31,659 bases of DNA from IMG/VR virus record IMGVR_UViG_3300028767_000068, positions 1-31,659 of that record. The stretch is one strand, 5' to 3'. Below, in pieces: positions 18,356 to 25,416 of this stretch. The notes below the pieces were generated by a model, which saw only the letters and a program-made list of their open reading frames with translations, was not told where the DNA came from and searched no databases. The DNA is from a virus. A program made the position numbers and the translations under genes. The stretch's first letter is position 1; every line of letters starts with the position of its first letter.

Positions 18356-18820
18356 ATGGCAGAAATACAAATTTCAGGTTACACAGTATTAGTCGATGAC
18401 GAAGATCTTGGGCGTATACAGGCGTTAGCATGGCATGTGGGCAGTTTAGGATCAGGCAGAGATCCCTATTTTGAACACTGCATATGGGAGCAACCTGTTA
18501 TTCGATTAAATAGGTTTATTATGGGCTGTACTTATAAGGATGGTAAAGTAGTAGACCATATTAACGGGGATACGTTAGATAACAGGAAACAGAATCTCAG
18601 GGTATGCACAAATGCAGAGAATTGTAGGAATGGGAGAACTAGAAAGAACAATAGTGGGTATAAGGGAGTAGTGTATGAGAAACGGGTGAACTTATACAGA
18701 GCCAGAATAACCAAAGACTATAAAACCTATAGTGTGGGATATTTCCATACAGCAGAAGAAGCCTATGAAGCTCGTTGCAAGGCTCTGGAGGAGTTTCATG
18801 GCAAATTTGCAAGACCTTAA
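18356..18820 (+). CDS. HNH homing endonuclease with AP2 domain
   Basis: The 154-residue product has a short N-terminal domain (EIQISGYTVLVDDEDLGRIQALAWHV), an HNH_3-type core (RLNRFIMG..VVDHINGDTLDNRKQNLRVCTNAENCRN; the first conserved His of the usual L-H-R is Asn here) and a full AP2 domain (SGYKGVVYEKRVNLYRARI..YSVGYFHTAEEAYEAR) for DNA binding. It probably nicks or cleaves DNA for homing. The ATG follows ATAAGGAGCTATAA. It stands alone between a non-coding island and the lysis-like region, as homing genes often do. Confidence 0.9.
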   Translation: MAEIQISGYTVLVDDEDLGRIQALAWHVGSLGSGRDPYFEHCIWEQPVIRLNRFIMGCTYKDGKVVDHINGDTLDNRKQNLRVCTNAENCRNGRTRKNNSGYKGVVYEKRVNLYRARITKDYKTYSVGYFHTAEEAYEARCKALEEFHGKFARP

Positions 18821-18866
18821 TTTTATAAAATTTCCAAAAATACCCTCTTATAGGCCAATTTGCTGC

Positions 18867-18896
18867 TTGACATACCTGCATCACCTATGCTATAAT
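18867..18896 (+). promoter_or_regulatory. Promoter for the lipoprotein unit
   Basis: TTGACA (18867-18872), 18-bp spacer, TATAAT (18891-18896), followed by AGGAGG before the ATG at 18922. Confidence 0.9.
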
Positions 18897-18921
18897 ATAT
18901 TCATTAATTAGGAGGCGAATT

Positions 18922-19389
18922 ATGAAGAACCTTATTGGTGTTATGTTTGTAGTGATAATCCTTACTGGTTGTCAGCAGATGGTGAATGAAGCATATGATA
19001 CAAACTACAGTGATAGGTACTGTGGATTTAATCTGTATTATGGGGATTTCTCATCAATACAAAATGAGAAAGACATTCCTTTGTGGATCAATTCCCATAT
19101 CAGATATCTAGCATCTGATAATATACAGTCTCTTTATGAGTGTGTTGTATCAGGGCATGGGGATTGTGAAGAAAAAGCTCTGATGTATCTTAACATTATG
19201 TACATTGTATTTCATAAAAAGGGAGAGCTTTGTCTGGTTGATACATCAGCTAGAACTATAGAATTCGGTGGGGAAGATATTAATCATGCTGTTGTCAGAT
19301 ACAATGGCGTGATTATAGAACCAGCTACAGGGAGATCTGTATATTATACGGTTTGTTACAGTTATGCTTTCAATCATATATTTAGATAA
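18922..19389 (+). CDS. Lipoprotein with transglutaminase-like Cys/His pattern
   Basis: The 155-residue product has an N-terminal lipoprotein signal (MKNLIGVMFVVIILTGC, lipobox LTGC at 14-17), so the mature protein would be membrane-anchored outside the cytoplasm. The rest resembles transglutaminase-like or bacterial Cys-peptidase domains: GHGDCEEKALMYLNIM (Cys nucleophile followed by a helix), then INHAVVRYNGVIIEPATG (His strand, then a E/P position). The third acidic residue is not certain. It may modify or cleave peptidoglycan peptides or envelope proteins. The AGGAGG site and promoter are strong; the SLT gene lies downstream in the same region. Confidence 0.65.
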   Translation: MKNLIGVMFVVIILTGCQQMVNEAYDTNYSDRYCGFNLYYGDFSSIQNEKDIPLWINSHIRYLASDNIQSLYECVVSGHGDCEEKALMYLNIMYIVFHKKGELCLVDTSARTIEFGGEDINHAVVRYNGVIIEPATGRSVYYTVCYSYAFNHIFR

Positions 19390-19400
19390 GGAGATGTTTC

Positions 19401-19574
19401 ATGACTTCAGAAGAATATGACGAATACGTTCTTTTTGTAAGAGGCTGCGCCGATGAAGAACTTTACCTTGAATCAGAAGATCAGTTTGTGCAGATCGGAG
19501 ATGAAGATGGCGGTATACAATATGCTGTTTGTGTTGAGGAATTAAATAGGAGAACTAGAAACCATGGAAAATGA
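19401..19574 (+). CDS. Small acidic protein
   Basis: The 57-residue, strongly acidic product (MTSEEYDEYVLFVRGCADEELYLE...DEDGG) has a basic end (NRRTRNHGK). An AAGGAGATGTTTC site precedes it and it overlaps the next gene by 11 bases. It could be a DNA-mimic or adaptor peptide by charge, but this is speculation; no family recognised. Confidence 0.6.
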   Translation: MTSEEYDEYVLFVRGCADEELYLESEDQFVQIGDEDGGIQYAVCVEELNRRTRNHGK

Positions 19575-19773
19575 GTGGCTGAATGATGCTGTGCAGGGTT
19601 CCACAGGGAATATACCTTCTTATGAGGAATTTGAAATAACTCTATTTGATATATTTCAGAAATATAGAGATAATGGTTATCCTAATATGGTTATAGTATC
19701 TCTAATTTGTGATGGAACCAAATTGCCTATGACTATTCCAGCTATGTTTGATAAGTGGAATAGTCAACAATGA
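19564..19773 (+). CDS. Hypothetical small protein
   Basis: The 69-residue product begins MENEWLNDAVQGSTGNIPSYEEFEITLFDIFQKYRDNG, mostly helical with an acidic surface. An AGGAG site lies 11 bases upstream inside the previous gene. Not recognised. Downstream, before the SLT gene, a hairpin CACCACCT/AGGTGGGTG (19795-19831) may form part of that gene's leader. Confidence 0.6.
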   Translation: MENEWLNDAVQGSTGNIPSYEEFEITLFDIFQKYRDNGYPNMVIVSLICDGTKLPMTIPAMFDKWNSQQ

Positions 19774-19881
19774 TAGACCCCCCATAATAGATTACACCAC
19801 CTGTTTGTGTCTGTTGCTTGTAGGTGGGTGGTACATTTTAACCCATTGGAAGGATATGTTCCCAAAATAATAGGAGATATA

Positions 19882-20394
19882 GTGAAAAAATGTATAGTAT
19901 TTTTGTTTTGTTGCCTAAGTGCTTTATATGCAGAGTGTCCTAAAGACTGGGTAGAATCTGAGTATATTTATAATATTCTTACAATAGAGGGAAACGAAGC
20001 AGGGCTTCCTGTTGGGCTATCTCACTGTGTTGCCTATACTGAATCCCGTTTCAACCCTAAAGCTATGTCCAGAGTAGTCAATGGATATAGATCATGCGGG
20101 ATAATGCAGATCTATCGTAGGTATATTATATCAGCCGCAGATAGATTTCATGATGGGTATTATAAAACTTTTAATTGGCAAGATCCAGAAGACAATGCTC
20201 AGGTGGGTTGTAGATATTTAGCATATCTCATTAAGGAATTTGATGGATCTGTATATCTTGGCGTACTTAGCTATACTTGGGGGGAGACAAATCTCCGTAA
20301 TATGAAAAAATGGTCTGAAGTTCCTCCTAATTGTATTCAGTATGCCAATCAGATTATTAAGCTTTTAGATGAATATGATGAAGCTTGGCGTTGA
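19882..20394 (+). CDS. Exported lytic transglycosylase (SLT domain)
   Basis: The 170-residue product would cleave peptidoglycan glycan strands during exit or entry. The GTG at 19882 follows AGGAGATATA and yields a Sec signal (MKKCIVFLFCCLSALYA, cleavage before EC). The catalytic region is SLT-like: GLPVGLSHCVAYTESRFNPKAMS with the catalytic Glu, then GYRSCGIMQIYRRYI and a DNAQVGCRYLAYLIKEFDG..GVLSYTWGE segment. The frame extends upstream to 19807, but that would remove the signal from the N-terminus. A secreted endolysin-type role fits the adjacent lipoprotein genes; no holin is obvious here. Confidence 0.8.
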   Translation: MKKCIVFLFCCLSALYAECPKDWVESEYIYNILTIEGNEAGLPVGLSHCVAYTESRFNPKAMSRVVNGYRSCGIMQIYRRYIISAADRFHDGYYKTFNWQDPEDNAQVGCRYLAYLIKEFDGSVYLGVLSYTWGETNLRNMKKWSEVPPNCIQYANQIIKLLDEYDEAWR

Positions 20395-20419
20395 CAAAGA
20401 CACTTAAATAAGTTATAAT
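20391..20419 (+). promoter_or_regulatory. Perfect consensus promoter
   Basis: TTGACA (20391-20396), 17-bp spacer, TATAAT (20414-20419), beginning within the SLT stop codon. AGGAGG for the gene at 20449 follows. Confidence 0.9.
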
Positions 20420-20448
20420 AGTAAGTATGGATGTACAGGAGGTAGGAC

Positions 20449-20649
20449 ATGAAACAGGTAATGAATAAGTTTGAGATTTGGAAGGAATCTGTGTTGATTT
20501 TCTTTGATAATGCTTATGCTTTTGGTAAGTCACCAGAGGATATTTTGGCAGAAGTCAAAGATATTGTTTCAGAGACGGAACTGGGTGATATGGGATGTAC
20601 ATTAGAACAGCTTATAGCTGAATGGAAGGCTGATAAGGGGCTTATATGA
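20449..20649 (+). CDS. Hypothetical small helical protein
   Basis: The 66-residue, acidic, helical product (MKQVMNKFEIWKESVLIFFDNAYAFGKSPEDILAEVKDIVSETEL...) has a final helix (TLEQLIAEWKADKG). An AGGAGGTAGGAC site lies before the ATG at 20449; an in-frame ATG at 20461 is possible. Not recognised; coupled to the next gene by ATGA. Confidence 0.65.
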   Translation: MKQVMNKFEIWKESVLIFFDNAYAFGKSPEDILAEVKDIVSETELGDMGCTLEQLIAEWKADKGLI

Positions 20650-20843
20650 GAGTTCTAATTACTAACGAAAAACTTGGTTTTGCTAAAGGCGCTATTATTG
20701 AGGATGCAGAGGAATACTCCGATTGCTTCGGTGGCTATGTTGGACATTGTAATGGCGTTCGTGTAGTAGTATCATCTGAGGATGGGGCTATCATAGTGGA
20801 GGATGATGATGATGATGCAGAAAGCTGTGCAGTGCTTGTGTGA
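20646..20843 (+). CDS. Small protein with Asp-rich tail
   Basis: The 65-residue product has a beta-rich KOW-like opening (VLITNEKLGFAKGAIIEDAEEYSDCFGGYVG) and an Asp5 run encoded by a GAT microsatellite (about 20802-20816). The SD is AAGGGGCTTAT. Function unknown; the repeat could vary in length. Confidence 0.6.
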   Translation: MRVLITNEKLGFAKGAIIEDAEEYSDCFGGYVGHCNGVRVVVSSEDGAIIVEDDDDDAESCAVLV

Positions 20844-20898
20844 TGTTTGGAAGGCAATCTTTTGGGTTTTCTACTGCAGCAAGGATAAGTCTTTAGGA

Positions 20899-20961
20899 AT
20901 GTGCTCAAATGGGGCTCAGGAAGACATAAAACAGGACAAAAATAAAAGAGATAGAGTATGA
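20899..20961 (+). CDS. Very small possible gene
   Basis: A 20-codon frame (MCSNGAQEDIKQDKNKRDRV) overlaps the next start by ATGA, as true genes here do, but has only AGGA against its ATG. A similar 17-codon frame at 20843-20896 overlaps the previous stop (TGATG). Either could be a coupling peptide; support is weak. Confidence 0.25.
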   Translation: MCSNGAQEDIKQDKNKRDRV

Positions 20962-21098
20962 AGAAAGCATTTTTGGTATTTTCTGCATTGGCTGTGGTGG
21001 CAGTATTCACGGGATGTGGTAGTAACGCAAATCTTGTACCGCAGTGTTCTAAGGCAGTTGTCTCTGCAGATGCTGTAACCGGGGGAAATTGTATATAA
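20958..21098 (+). pseudogene. Small lipoprotein, frame broken near its end
   Basis: The 46 residues begin with a lipoprotein signal (MKKAFLVFSALAVVAVFTGC, lipobox FTGC) followed by GSNANLVPQCSKAVVSADAVTGGNCI and TAA. In the +1 frame directly after, an open stretch reads NGYSFSIQRITVKGVNYLVNSKGG and ends TAA at 21183. A change at the TATATAA run (21092-21098) would join them into a ~75-residue lipoprotein, which looks more natural than either part. Either a slippage mutation, a programmed shift, or two pieces of a decayed gene. An Rz1/spanin-like role is possible by position only. Confidence 0.6.
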
Positions 21099-21183
21099 TG
21101 GGTATAGTTTCAGCATACAGCGGATTACCGTGAAGGGTGTCAACTATCTGGTGAATTCAAAAGGCGGAATAGTTAAAGAGTAA
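21099..21183 (+). other. Out-of-frame continuation of the lipoprotein
   Basis: About 28 codons (NGYSFSIQRITVKGVNYLVN and on to VKE) in the +1 frame relative to the lipoprotein, without a plausible start codon of their own. The beta-rich, well-composed sequence suggests it was part of the lipoprotein at 20958. Confidence 0.5.
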
Positions 21184-21206
21184 TGTCTGTACATGTGCTG
21201 ATTCTC

Positions 21207-21235
21207 GCCCTCTTTAATCAGGAGGGCTTTTTGTT
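21207..21235 (+). terminator. Rho-independent terminator
   Basis: GCCCTC (21207-21212) pairs with GAGGGC (21222-21227), followed by TTTTTG and more T. It separates the lysis-like unit from the packaging module. Confidence 0.85.
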
Positions 21236-21248
21236 TTTATGACCCCCA

Positions 21249-21276
21249 TTGACAAAATAGTAGTTTCTGTTAGGCT
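21249..21276 (+). promoter_or_regulatory. Probable promoter for the large terminase gene
   Basis: TTGACA (21249-21254), 16-bp spacer, TAGGCT (21271-21276). Its AAAATAGTAG spacer and 16-bp spacing resemble the late cassettes, though it lacks the ATGAGGGG box. AGGAG precedes the ATG at 21300. Confidence 0.55.
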
Positions 21277-21299
21277 ATTTCCATTATAGGAGATACCTA

Positions 21300-22718
21300 A
21301 TGTCAAGAAGCAGCCCATATACGTGGGCAATAGTAGAAGATATTATAAATAATCCAGTCAAACTTGGTTGGCTATGTGGCAAAACCCTTTTAACTGACAT
21401 TCACAGTGATTGGATAAAATACATGCACCTTGCAAAGGAAGACACCCTCCTGCAAGCATCTCGTGGCTCATATAAAACTACAGCAGTTATAGAAATCGGG
21501 ATTATATACCGTCTTATGCGCGATAGAAATGCTACTATGGCTATTGTACGAAAAGGGTATACTGCAGCAGCGGAAGTAATAAAAGCAGTTTCTGAAATGA
21601 TGGAGATTCCCGCAGTTAAGGAACTTCTTACATTTGTGTGGTTCGCAGATAGAAACGGTAGAATTCCTGATAAAGCAGAATGGCACTTTACTACTAGGAA
21701 AGAGGGTAAGTTTAATCTATCAGTACGAACAGACCATACTCCAGAATCAACTCTTGAAGCATTGGGACTGGATTCACGAATAACTGGAAAGCACTTTTCC
21801 TCATGTATTATGCTGGACGATATTACTGATATTCATGATCGTATATATAAATCAGAGCGGGAATTTACTAAGCTCATTGTATCAGAGATACGGGCTAACA
21901 TTGCTTCTCCGGGGTGTGTTTGTTTATTTACAGGAACAAGTTGGGCTATAAACGACGGACTAGAAGAGCTGAAGGAGCAGGGTATCAGGCATCAAGTTTT
22001 CCCGTGGCAGTCTTTACCATTTATGTCTACAGAGAAAATAGAACAAGCCCGTAAGGCTAACGGCCCATTACTTTTTGCCTGTAACTATGAACTACGTTTT
22101 GACTCAGATGCCGATAGGATATTTGTACTTAATGATGAGCAGATTAAACCTTGGGATTTTGCTCATGCCAAGAATATTAAAGCGCATATTGATGCTGCTT
22201 ACTCTTCCCCCGGCGATAAGGATAGAGACTATTGTGCCCTTACGATTATGTGTGAATTGCCTAATAATAAGATGGGCTGCATAGGCTGGGCTGAACAGAC
22301 ACATGCAAAAGACTGGATTCCTTTTATATTCGAGAAGATGAGTAAATATAAAGCCAAGGTACTTTATGCGGAGGATAATGGTGATAAGGGGTTTCTACTG
22401 GACTTAATTGCAGGAGACCCTAGAGCACAATCTTTAGGTATATTTACTGAGCAGTATAATGAAAAACAGAATAAGCAGACTAAAATTGCCACTATAGGAT
22501 ATGCGGGATTTAAGAATACCGTCTTTGCTGAGGAGGGGGATCCTATGTATCTTGAGATGTTATTGGCGTGGAACGAGAAAGATAAAGATTGTGCAGATGA
22601 TGTTGCTGATTCATATGCTTCTCTTTTGCGGGAAGGAGGTTATGTTTCTCTAACTAATTCCATGAATTTGTATGATAGTAGTATGTGGGCAGAGCAATAT
22701 AAGGGGTTTAGGTTTTAA
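21300..22718 (+). CDS. terL: Terminase large subunit
   Basis: The 472-residue packaging motor carries an N-terminal ATPase and a C-terminal nuclease that cuts concatemeric DNA. The Walker A-like LLQASRGSYKTT lies at about 47-58, Walker B CIMLDDITD at about 168-176 and the coupling motif LFTGTSW at about 208-214. Nuclease acidic residues lie in AHIDAAYSSPGDKDRDYCALTI, YAEDNGDKG and ADDVADSYASLL. The length is usual for the family. The ATG at 21300 follows TAGGAGATACCTA and its own promoter. The matching small subunit candidate is on the other strand at 3173-3805. The next structural gene is driven by a separate promoter just after the stop. Confidence 0.95.
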   Translation: MSRSSPYTWAIVEDIINNPVKLGWLCGKTLLTDIHSDWIKYMHLAKEDTLLQASRGSYKTTAVIEIGIIYRLMRDRNATMAIVRKGYTAAAEVIKAVSEMMEIPAVKELLTFVWFADRNGRIPDKAEWHFTTRKEGKFNLSVRTDHTPESTLEALGLDSRITGKHFSSCIMLDDITDIHDRIYKSEREFTKLIVSEIRANIASPGCVCLFTGTSWAINDGLEELKEQGIRHQVFPWQSLPFMSTEKIEQARKANGPLLFACNYELRFDSDADRIFVLNDEQIKPWDFAHAKNIKAHIDAAYSSPGDKDRDYCALTIMCELPNNKMGCIGWAEQTHAKDWIPFIFEKMSKYKAKVLYAEDNGDKGFLLDLIAGDPRAQSLGIFTEQYNEKQNKQTKIATIGYAGFKNTVFAEEGDPMYLEMLLAWNEKDKDCADDVADSYASLLREGGYVSLTNSMNLYDSSMWAEQYKGFRF

Positions 22719-22719
22719 C

Positions 22720-22774
22720 TATGAGGGGTGTTGACAAAATCATACAGTAGTGTATCCTTTTGTATACAATGCCA
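22720..22774 (+). promoter_or_regulatory. Late promoter cassette, exact repeat
   Basis: ATGAGGGGTGTTGACA: the TTGACA (22731-22736) is followed by a 16-bp spacer and TATCCT (22753-22758). Within it ATACA-GTAG-TGTAT forms an inverted repeat over the -10, and TGTATACA (22761-22768) a palindrome over the start site. The 55 bp 22720-22774 are identical to 31605-31659. The predicted start (about 22765) lies only a few bases before the portal ATG at 22769. Confidence 0.8.
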
Positions 22775-24187
22775 GAAACAGAAGTCAAGCGGGGTCGTGG
22801 ACGGCCTCCTAAAGCTAAAATAGATCCCGTTGTAGAAAGTACTCCTCATGCTGATACTGCTCTTTATGATAGCCAAGCATGGTCTAACATGGCTACAGGT
22901 CTTGGTCAGAGGCAGGACAAGACTGCATGGACACATTATGGCAATGCAACCATTCTTAATGATGACGAACTCACTCAGCTTTGCCTTGGTGACGGACTTG
23001 CCTCCCGCATAGTCAATGCTGTCCCTCAGGATGCTACTCGGGAAGGTATTTGGATAGAAGATGAAGATACTAGGAAGAAGGTAGATAGGGAATTTGAGCG
23101 TCTTGGAGTAGAGGAAGCCCTTTTTACGGCGCTTTCATTTCAGAGGCAGTATCGTGGCTCTCTGATTATTATTGGAGCTATGGATGGTAGAACTGTAGAT
23201 CAGCCACTTAACGAGGGTGCTGTGCGCACAGTGGAATTCCTTAAGCCTATTGACGCCACCTGTGTAGACCTTCAGGACTCTGACTGGGATATGGATCCCA
23301 TGTCTCCTACCTTTGGCAAAATTATTAGATATTCTGTTCAATATTACATTAAAGACACTTATGTATGTTATAAGATACATTATACGAGGGTGCTTGAATT
23401 TAAGAATGATCCAGCGCCTACTTGTAATTATGCAGGACTTCTCCAGACTAATAAATATTGGGGACTGTCTAGCCTTCAGGCTATTTACACATCTCTATCT
23501 GCTTTGGGTTCCATTACTCAGAGTACAGTTAACATTATTTTGGATTTTGTTTCTGGTACTTATAAATTCAAAAACTTGGCATCCCTCCTTGCTGCAGGTG
23601 GGGAAACGTCTCTTGCAAAACGGCTTCAGGCTATACAACTCTCCACCTCAGTTCTCAATGCGCGTGTTATAGATAGTGAAGAGTCCTTTTCTAAGGAATA
23701 TGCCACTGTTACAGGTATAGATGCCCTTATTGACCGGTATATGCTTATGTTGGCAGGTTCTACAGGCATTCCAGTAACGAGACTCTTTGGACGATCTCCT
23801 GCTGGATTGAATGCAACTGGGGAAGCTGATTATAACAATTACATAGACATTGTGCAATCGTTCCAGAAGAACCGTCTTAAACCCCAAATTCGTAGACTTC
23901 TCACTATCCTCTGTCTTGCCAACAAAATGGACACGGATGTAGATTTTGAGTTTAATTCCCTGTATCAGATGTCTGAAACGGAAAAGGCTACTTTGGCAAA
24001 GACTGAAGCAGACACGATGTCTACCTTGATTACAGCGAATTTGGCTCTTTGTGAAGCTGGTGTAAGAAGCTATGAGGGCTATAGTGAAGAACTTGGTTAT
24101 GGGGATGAGTACACAGAATTAGAACCCGCTACTTCTACTACAAAGCCACCTGCTAGTGATTCTACTGTTCCTGTGGAAGATGCATGA
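22769..24187 (+). CDS. Portal protein (DUF1073 type)
   Basis: The 472-residue product forms the dodecameric ring through which DNA enters the capsid. Features typical of DUF1073-type portals are DDELTQLCLGDGLASRIVNAVPQDATREG near residue 75, LKPIDATCVDLQD, YWGLSSLQAIYTSL and, near the C-terminal third, AGSTGIPVTRLFGRSPAGLNATGEADYNNYIDIV. The N-terminus (RGRGRPPKAK) is basic. The ATG at 22769 has no SD and lies a few bases from the predicted transcription start, so translation may be leaderless; no better start is visible. The stop overlaps the MuF-like gene (ATGA). Confidence 0.9.
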   Translation: MPETEVKRGRGRPPKAKIDPVVESTPHADTALYDSQAWSNMATGLGQRQDKTAWTHYGNATILNDDELTQLCLGDGLASRIVNAVPQDATREGIWIEDEDTRKKVDREFERLGVEEALFTALSFQRQYRGSLIIIGAMDGRTVDQPLNEGAVRTVEFLKPIDATCVDLQDSDWDMDPMSPTFGKIIRYSVQYYIKDTYVCYKIHYTRVLEFKNDPAPTCNYAGLLQTNKYWGLSSLQAIYTSLSALGSITQSTVNIILDFVSGTYKFKNLASLLAAGGETSLAKRLQAIQLSTSVLNARVIDSEESFSKEYATVTGIDALIDRYMLMLAGSTGIPVTRLFGRSPAGLNATGEADYNNYIDIVQSFQKNRLKPQIRRLLTILCLANKMDTDVDFEFNSLYQMSETEKATLAKTEADTMSTLITANLALCEAGVRSYEGYSEELGYGDEYTELEPATSTTKPPASDSTVPVEDA

Positions 24188-25146
24188 CCGCTTTCGAGAA
24201 TAATTTTAAGACATTACTAAAACTCTATCGTTCTGGTATGACCAAAGCGCAGCGTAACAGAACTAGGCATAGACGGCCTAAAGCTCCTACGTATCCTTTG
24301 GCTATAGAACGGGAATATGCCCAGTATATTTCTAACACAGTTAAAAGAACTTCAGATAGTGCTACTGAATTGCTAAGATCATTTTTAATGAAATACACTC
24401 CAGCTCATACAGATTCTGTTGATTCAGAACTTGATGACATTATAAGTAAGTTAGAGGAAGAGTTAACAGTGCTTTATGGTACTAATGTACTTTCTTCTGG
24501 TACTTTGTTCAAAACTCTTGAGTCTATAGCTGAACAAATCTTAGGTAAGAATTCCACATTTATGCAAGCAGAGGTTAAAGTAATTGCTGGGCAGGAAATG
24601 CAATTAGACTATTCTTGGTGGGCTGATACAAAGTCCCTATGGGAACGGGAAAATTATAAGCTTATTACTAGTCTTAATGAAGAATATATAAAAAAACTTA
24701 ATAGTACAGTTATTAGTGGTGTCCAGAATGGAACTTCTTTTGATGAATTAGTAGACCAAATAAAATCTATCAATGATAATATGTCTGATGCTCGTGCAAA
24801 ACTTATTGCAAGAGATCAGACTGGAAAGTTACAAGGACTTATATCTAAGGCGCAGCAGACCTCTATAGGAATGACTACATATTACTGGATGGACATAGGA
24901 GACCGTAAAACGAGGGGCAATCCGAGAGGTCTCTATCCTAAAGCACCAGATCATTATGCAATAGGCGGGATGCTGTGTAGTTGGGAAAATCCTAATGTAT
25001 ACTCAGATGATTTGGGGGTTACTTGGAAGCAACGTCCTGCATCATGGGTGCATTTAGCTCCCGGTATGGCAGTACAATGTCGTTGCACTGCAGCGGGTTC
25101 GTGGAACAGTTATTTGCAAGATATAGATAGGGGGTTAGCAGCATGA
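24184..25146 (+). CDS. MuF/SPP1 gp7-like minor head protein
   Basis: The 320-residue minor head component probably binds the portal and may enter the cell with DNA. The helical N-terminal half leads to the family core: SDARAKLIARDQTGKLQGLISKAQQTS, then YYWMDIGDRKTRGNPRGLYPKAPDHYAIGGMLCSW, and a C-terminal HLAPGMAVQCRCTAAG, giving the R-x-H...G-x-x-C-x-C-x pattern of Mu F-type domains. Translation is coupled to the portal by ATGA and to the small gene after it. Confidence 0.9.
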   Translation: MTAFENNFKTLLKLYRSGMTKAQRNRTRHRRPKAPTYPLAIEREYAQYISNTVKRTSDSATELLRSFLMKYTPAHTDSVDSELDDIISKLEEELTVLYGTNVLSSGTLFKTLESIAEQILGKNSTFMQAEVKVIAGQEMQLDYSWWADTKSLWERENYKLITSLNEEYIKKLNSTVISGVQNGTSFDELVDQIKSINDNMSDARAKLIARDQTGKLQGLISKAQQTSIGMTTYYWMDIGDRKTRGNPRGLYPKAPDHYAIGGMLCSWENPNVYSDDLGVTWKQRPASWVHLAPGMAVQCRCTAAGSWNSYLQDIDRGLAA

Positions 25147-25301
25147 TTTGTCCTCCGGAATTACTTAAGGCTATAAAAGAAGCAATAGAGCAGATTGATT
25201 ATGGCTCTGTAGAGATAACTTTAAACTCTAAGGGAAACTGGTTCGAGATAATTACAAAAGAAAGGCATCGTCTGGGCAAGGATGATGCCGATCCTCTGTA
25301 A
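25143..25301 (+). CDS. Small hypothetical protein after the MuF gene
   Basis: The 52-residue product is mainly helix then strand (LLKAIKEAIEQIDYGSVEITLNSKGNWFEIITKERHR). It begins inside the stop of the MuF-like gene (ATGA) and ends directly at the next promoter cassette. Similar small genes are common between minor head and scaffold genes; the role is unknown. Confidence 0.65.
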   Translation: MICPPELLKAIKEAIEQIDYGSVEITLNSKGNWFEIITKERHRLGKDDADPL

Positions 25302-25350
25302 TGAGGGGTGTTGACAAAAGGATACACTACTGTATGATTTAGTATACACT
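25301..25350 (+). promoter_or_regulatory. Late promoter cassette with inverted core
   Basis: ATGAGGGGTG (25301-25310), then TTGACA (25311-25316), 16-bp spacer, TATGAT (25333-25338). The 16 bp GGATACACTACTGTAT (25320-25335) are the exact reverse complement of ATACAGTAGTGTATCC in the cassettes at 22742 and 31627. AGTATACACT follows the -10. AGGAGG precedes the ATG at 25363. Confidence 0.85.
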
Positions 25351-25362
25351 TTGGAGGAAACT

Positions 25363-25416
25363 ATGGCTTGTGGAACTAAAACGAAACCAAAGAAAACAGG
25401 AACTGTTAAGAAATGA
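25363..25416 (+). CDS. Seventeen-residue basic leader peptide
   Basis: The 17-residue product (MACGTKTKPKKTGTVKK) has a strong TTGGAGGAAACT site and a stop that overlaps the start of the protease-like gene (ATGA). It probably serves translational coupling as much as a protein function. Similar short Lys-rich peptides occur beside phage head genes. The gene at 25413 lacks its own strong SD, which fits a coupling role. Confidence 0.55.
   Translation: MACGTKTKPKKTGTVKK

Noticed and set aside
19795-19831. Terminator before the SLT gene
   Set aside because: The CACCACCT/AGGTGGGTG stem has a bulge and is followed by ACATTTTAACC rather than a proper T run; more likely a leader hairpin.
20843-20896. 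Seventeen-codon frame overlapping the Asp-rich gene stop
   Set aside because: Start overlap (TGATG) is suggestive, but there is no SD or recognisable sequence.
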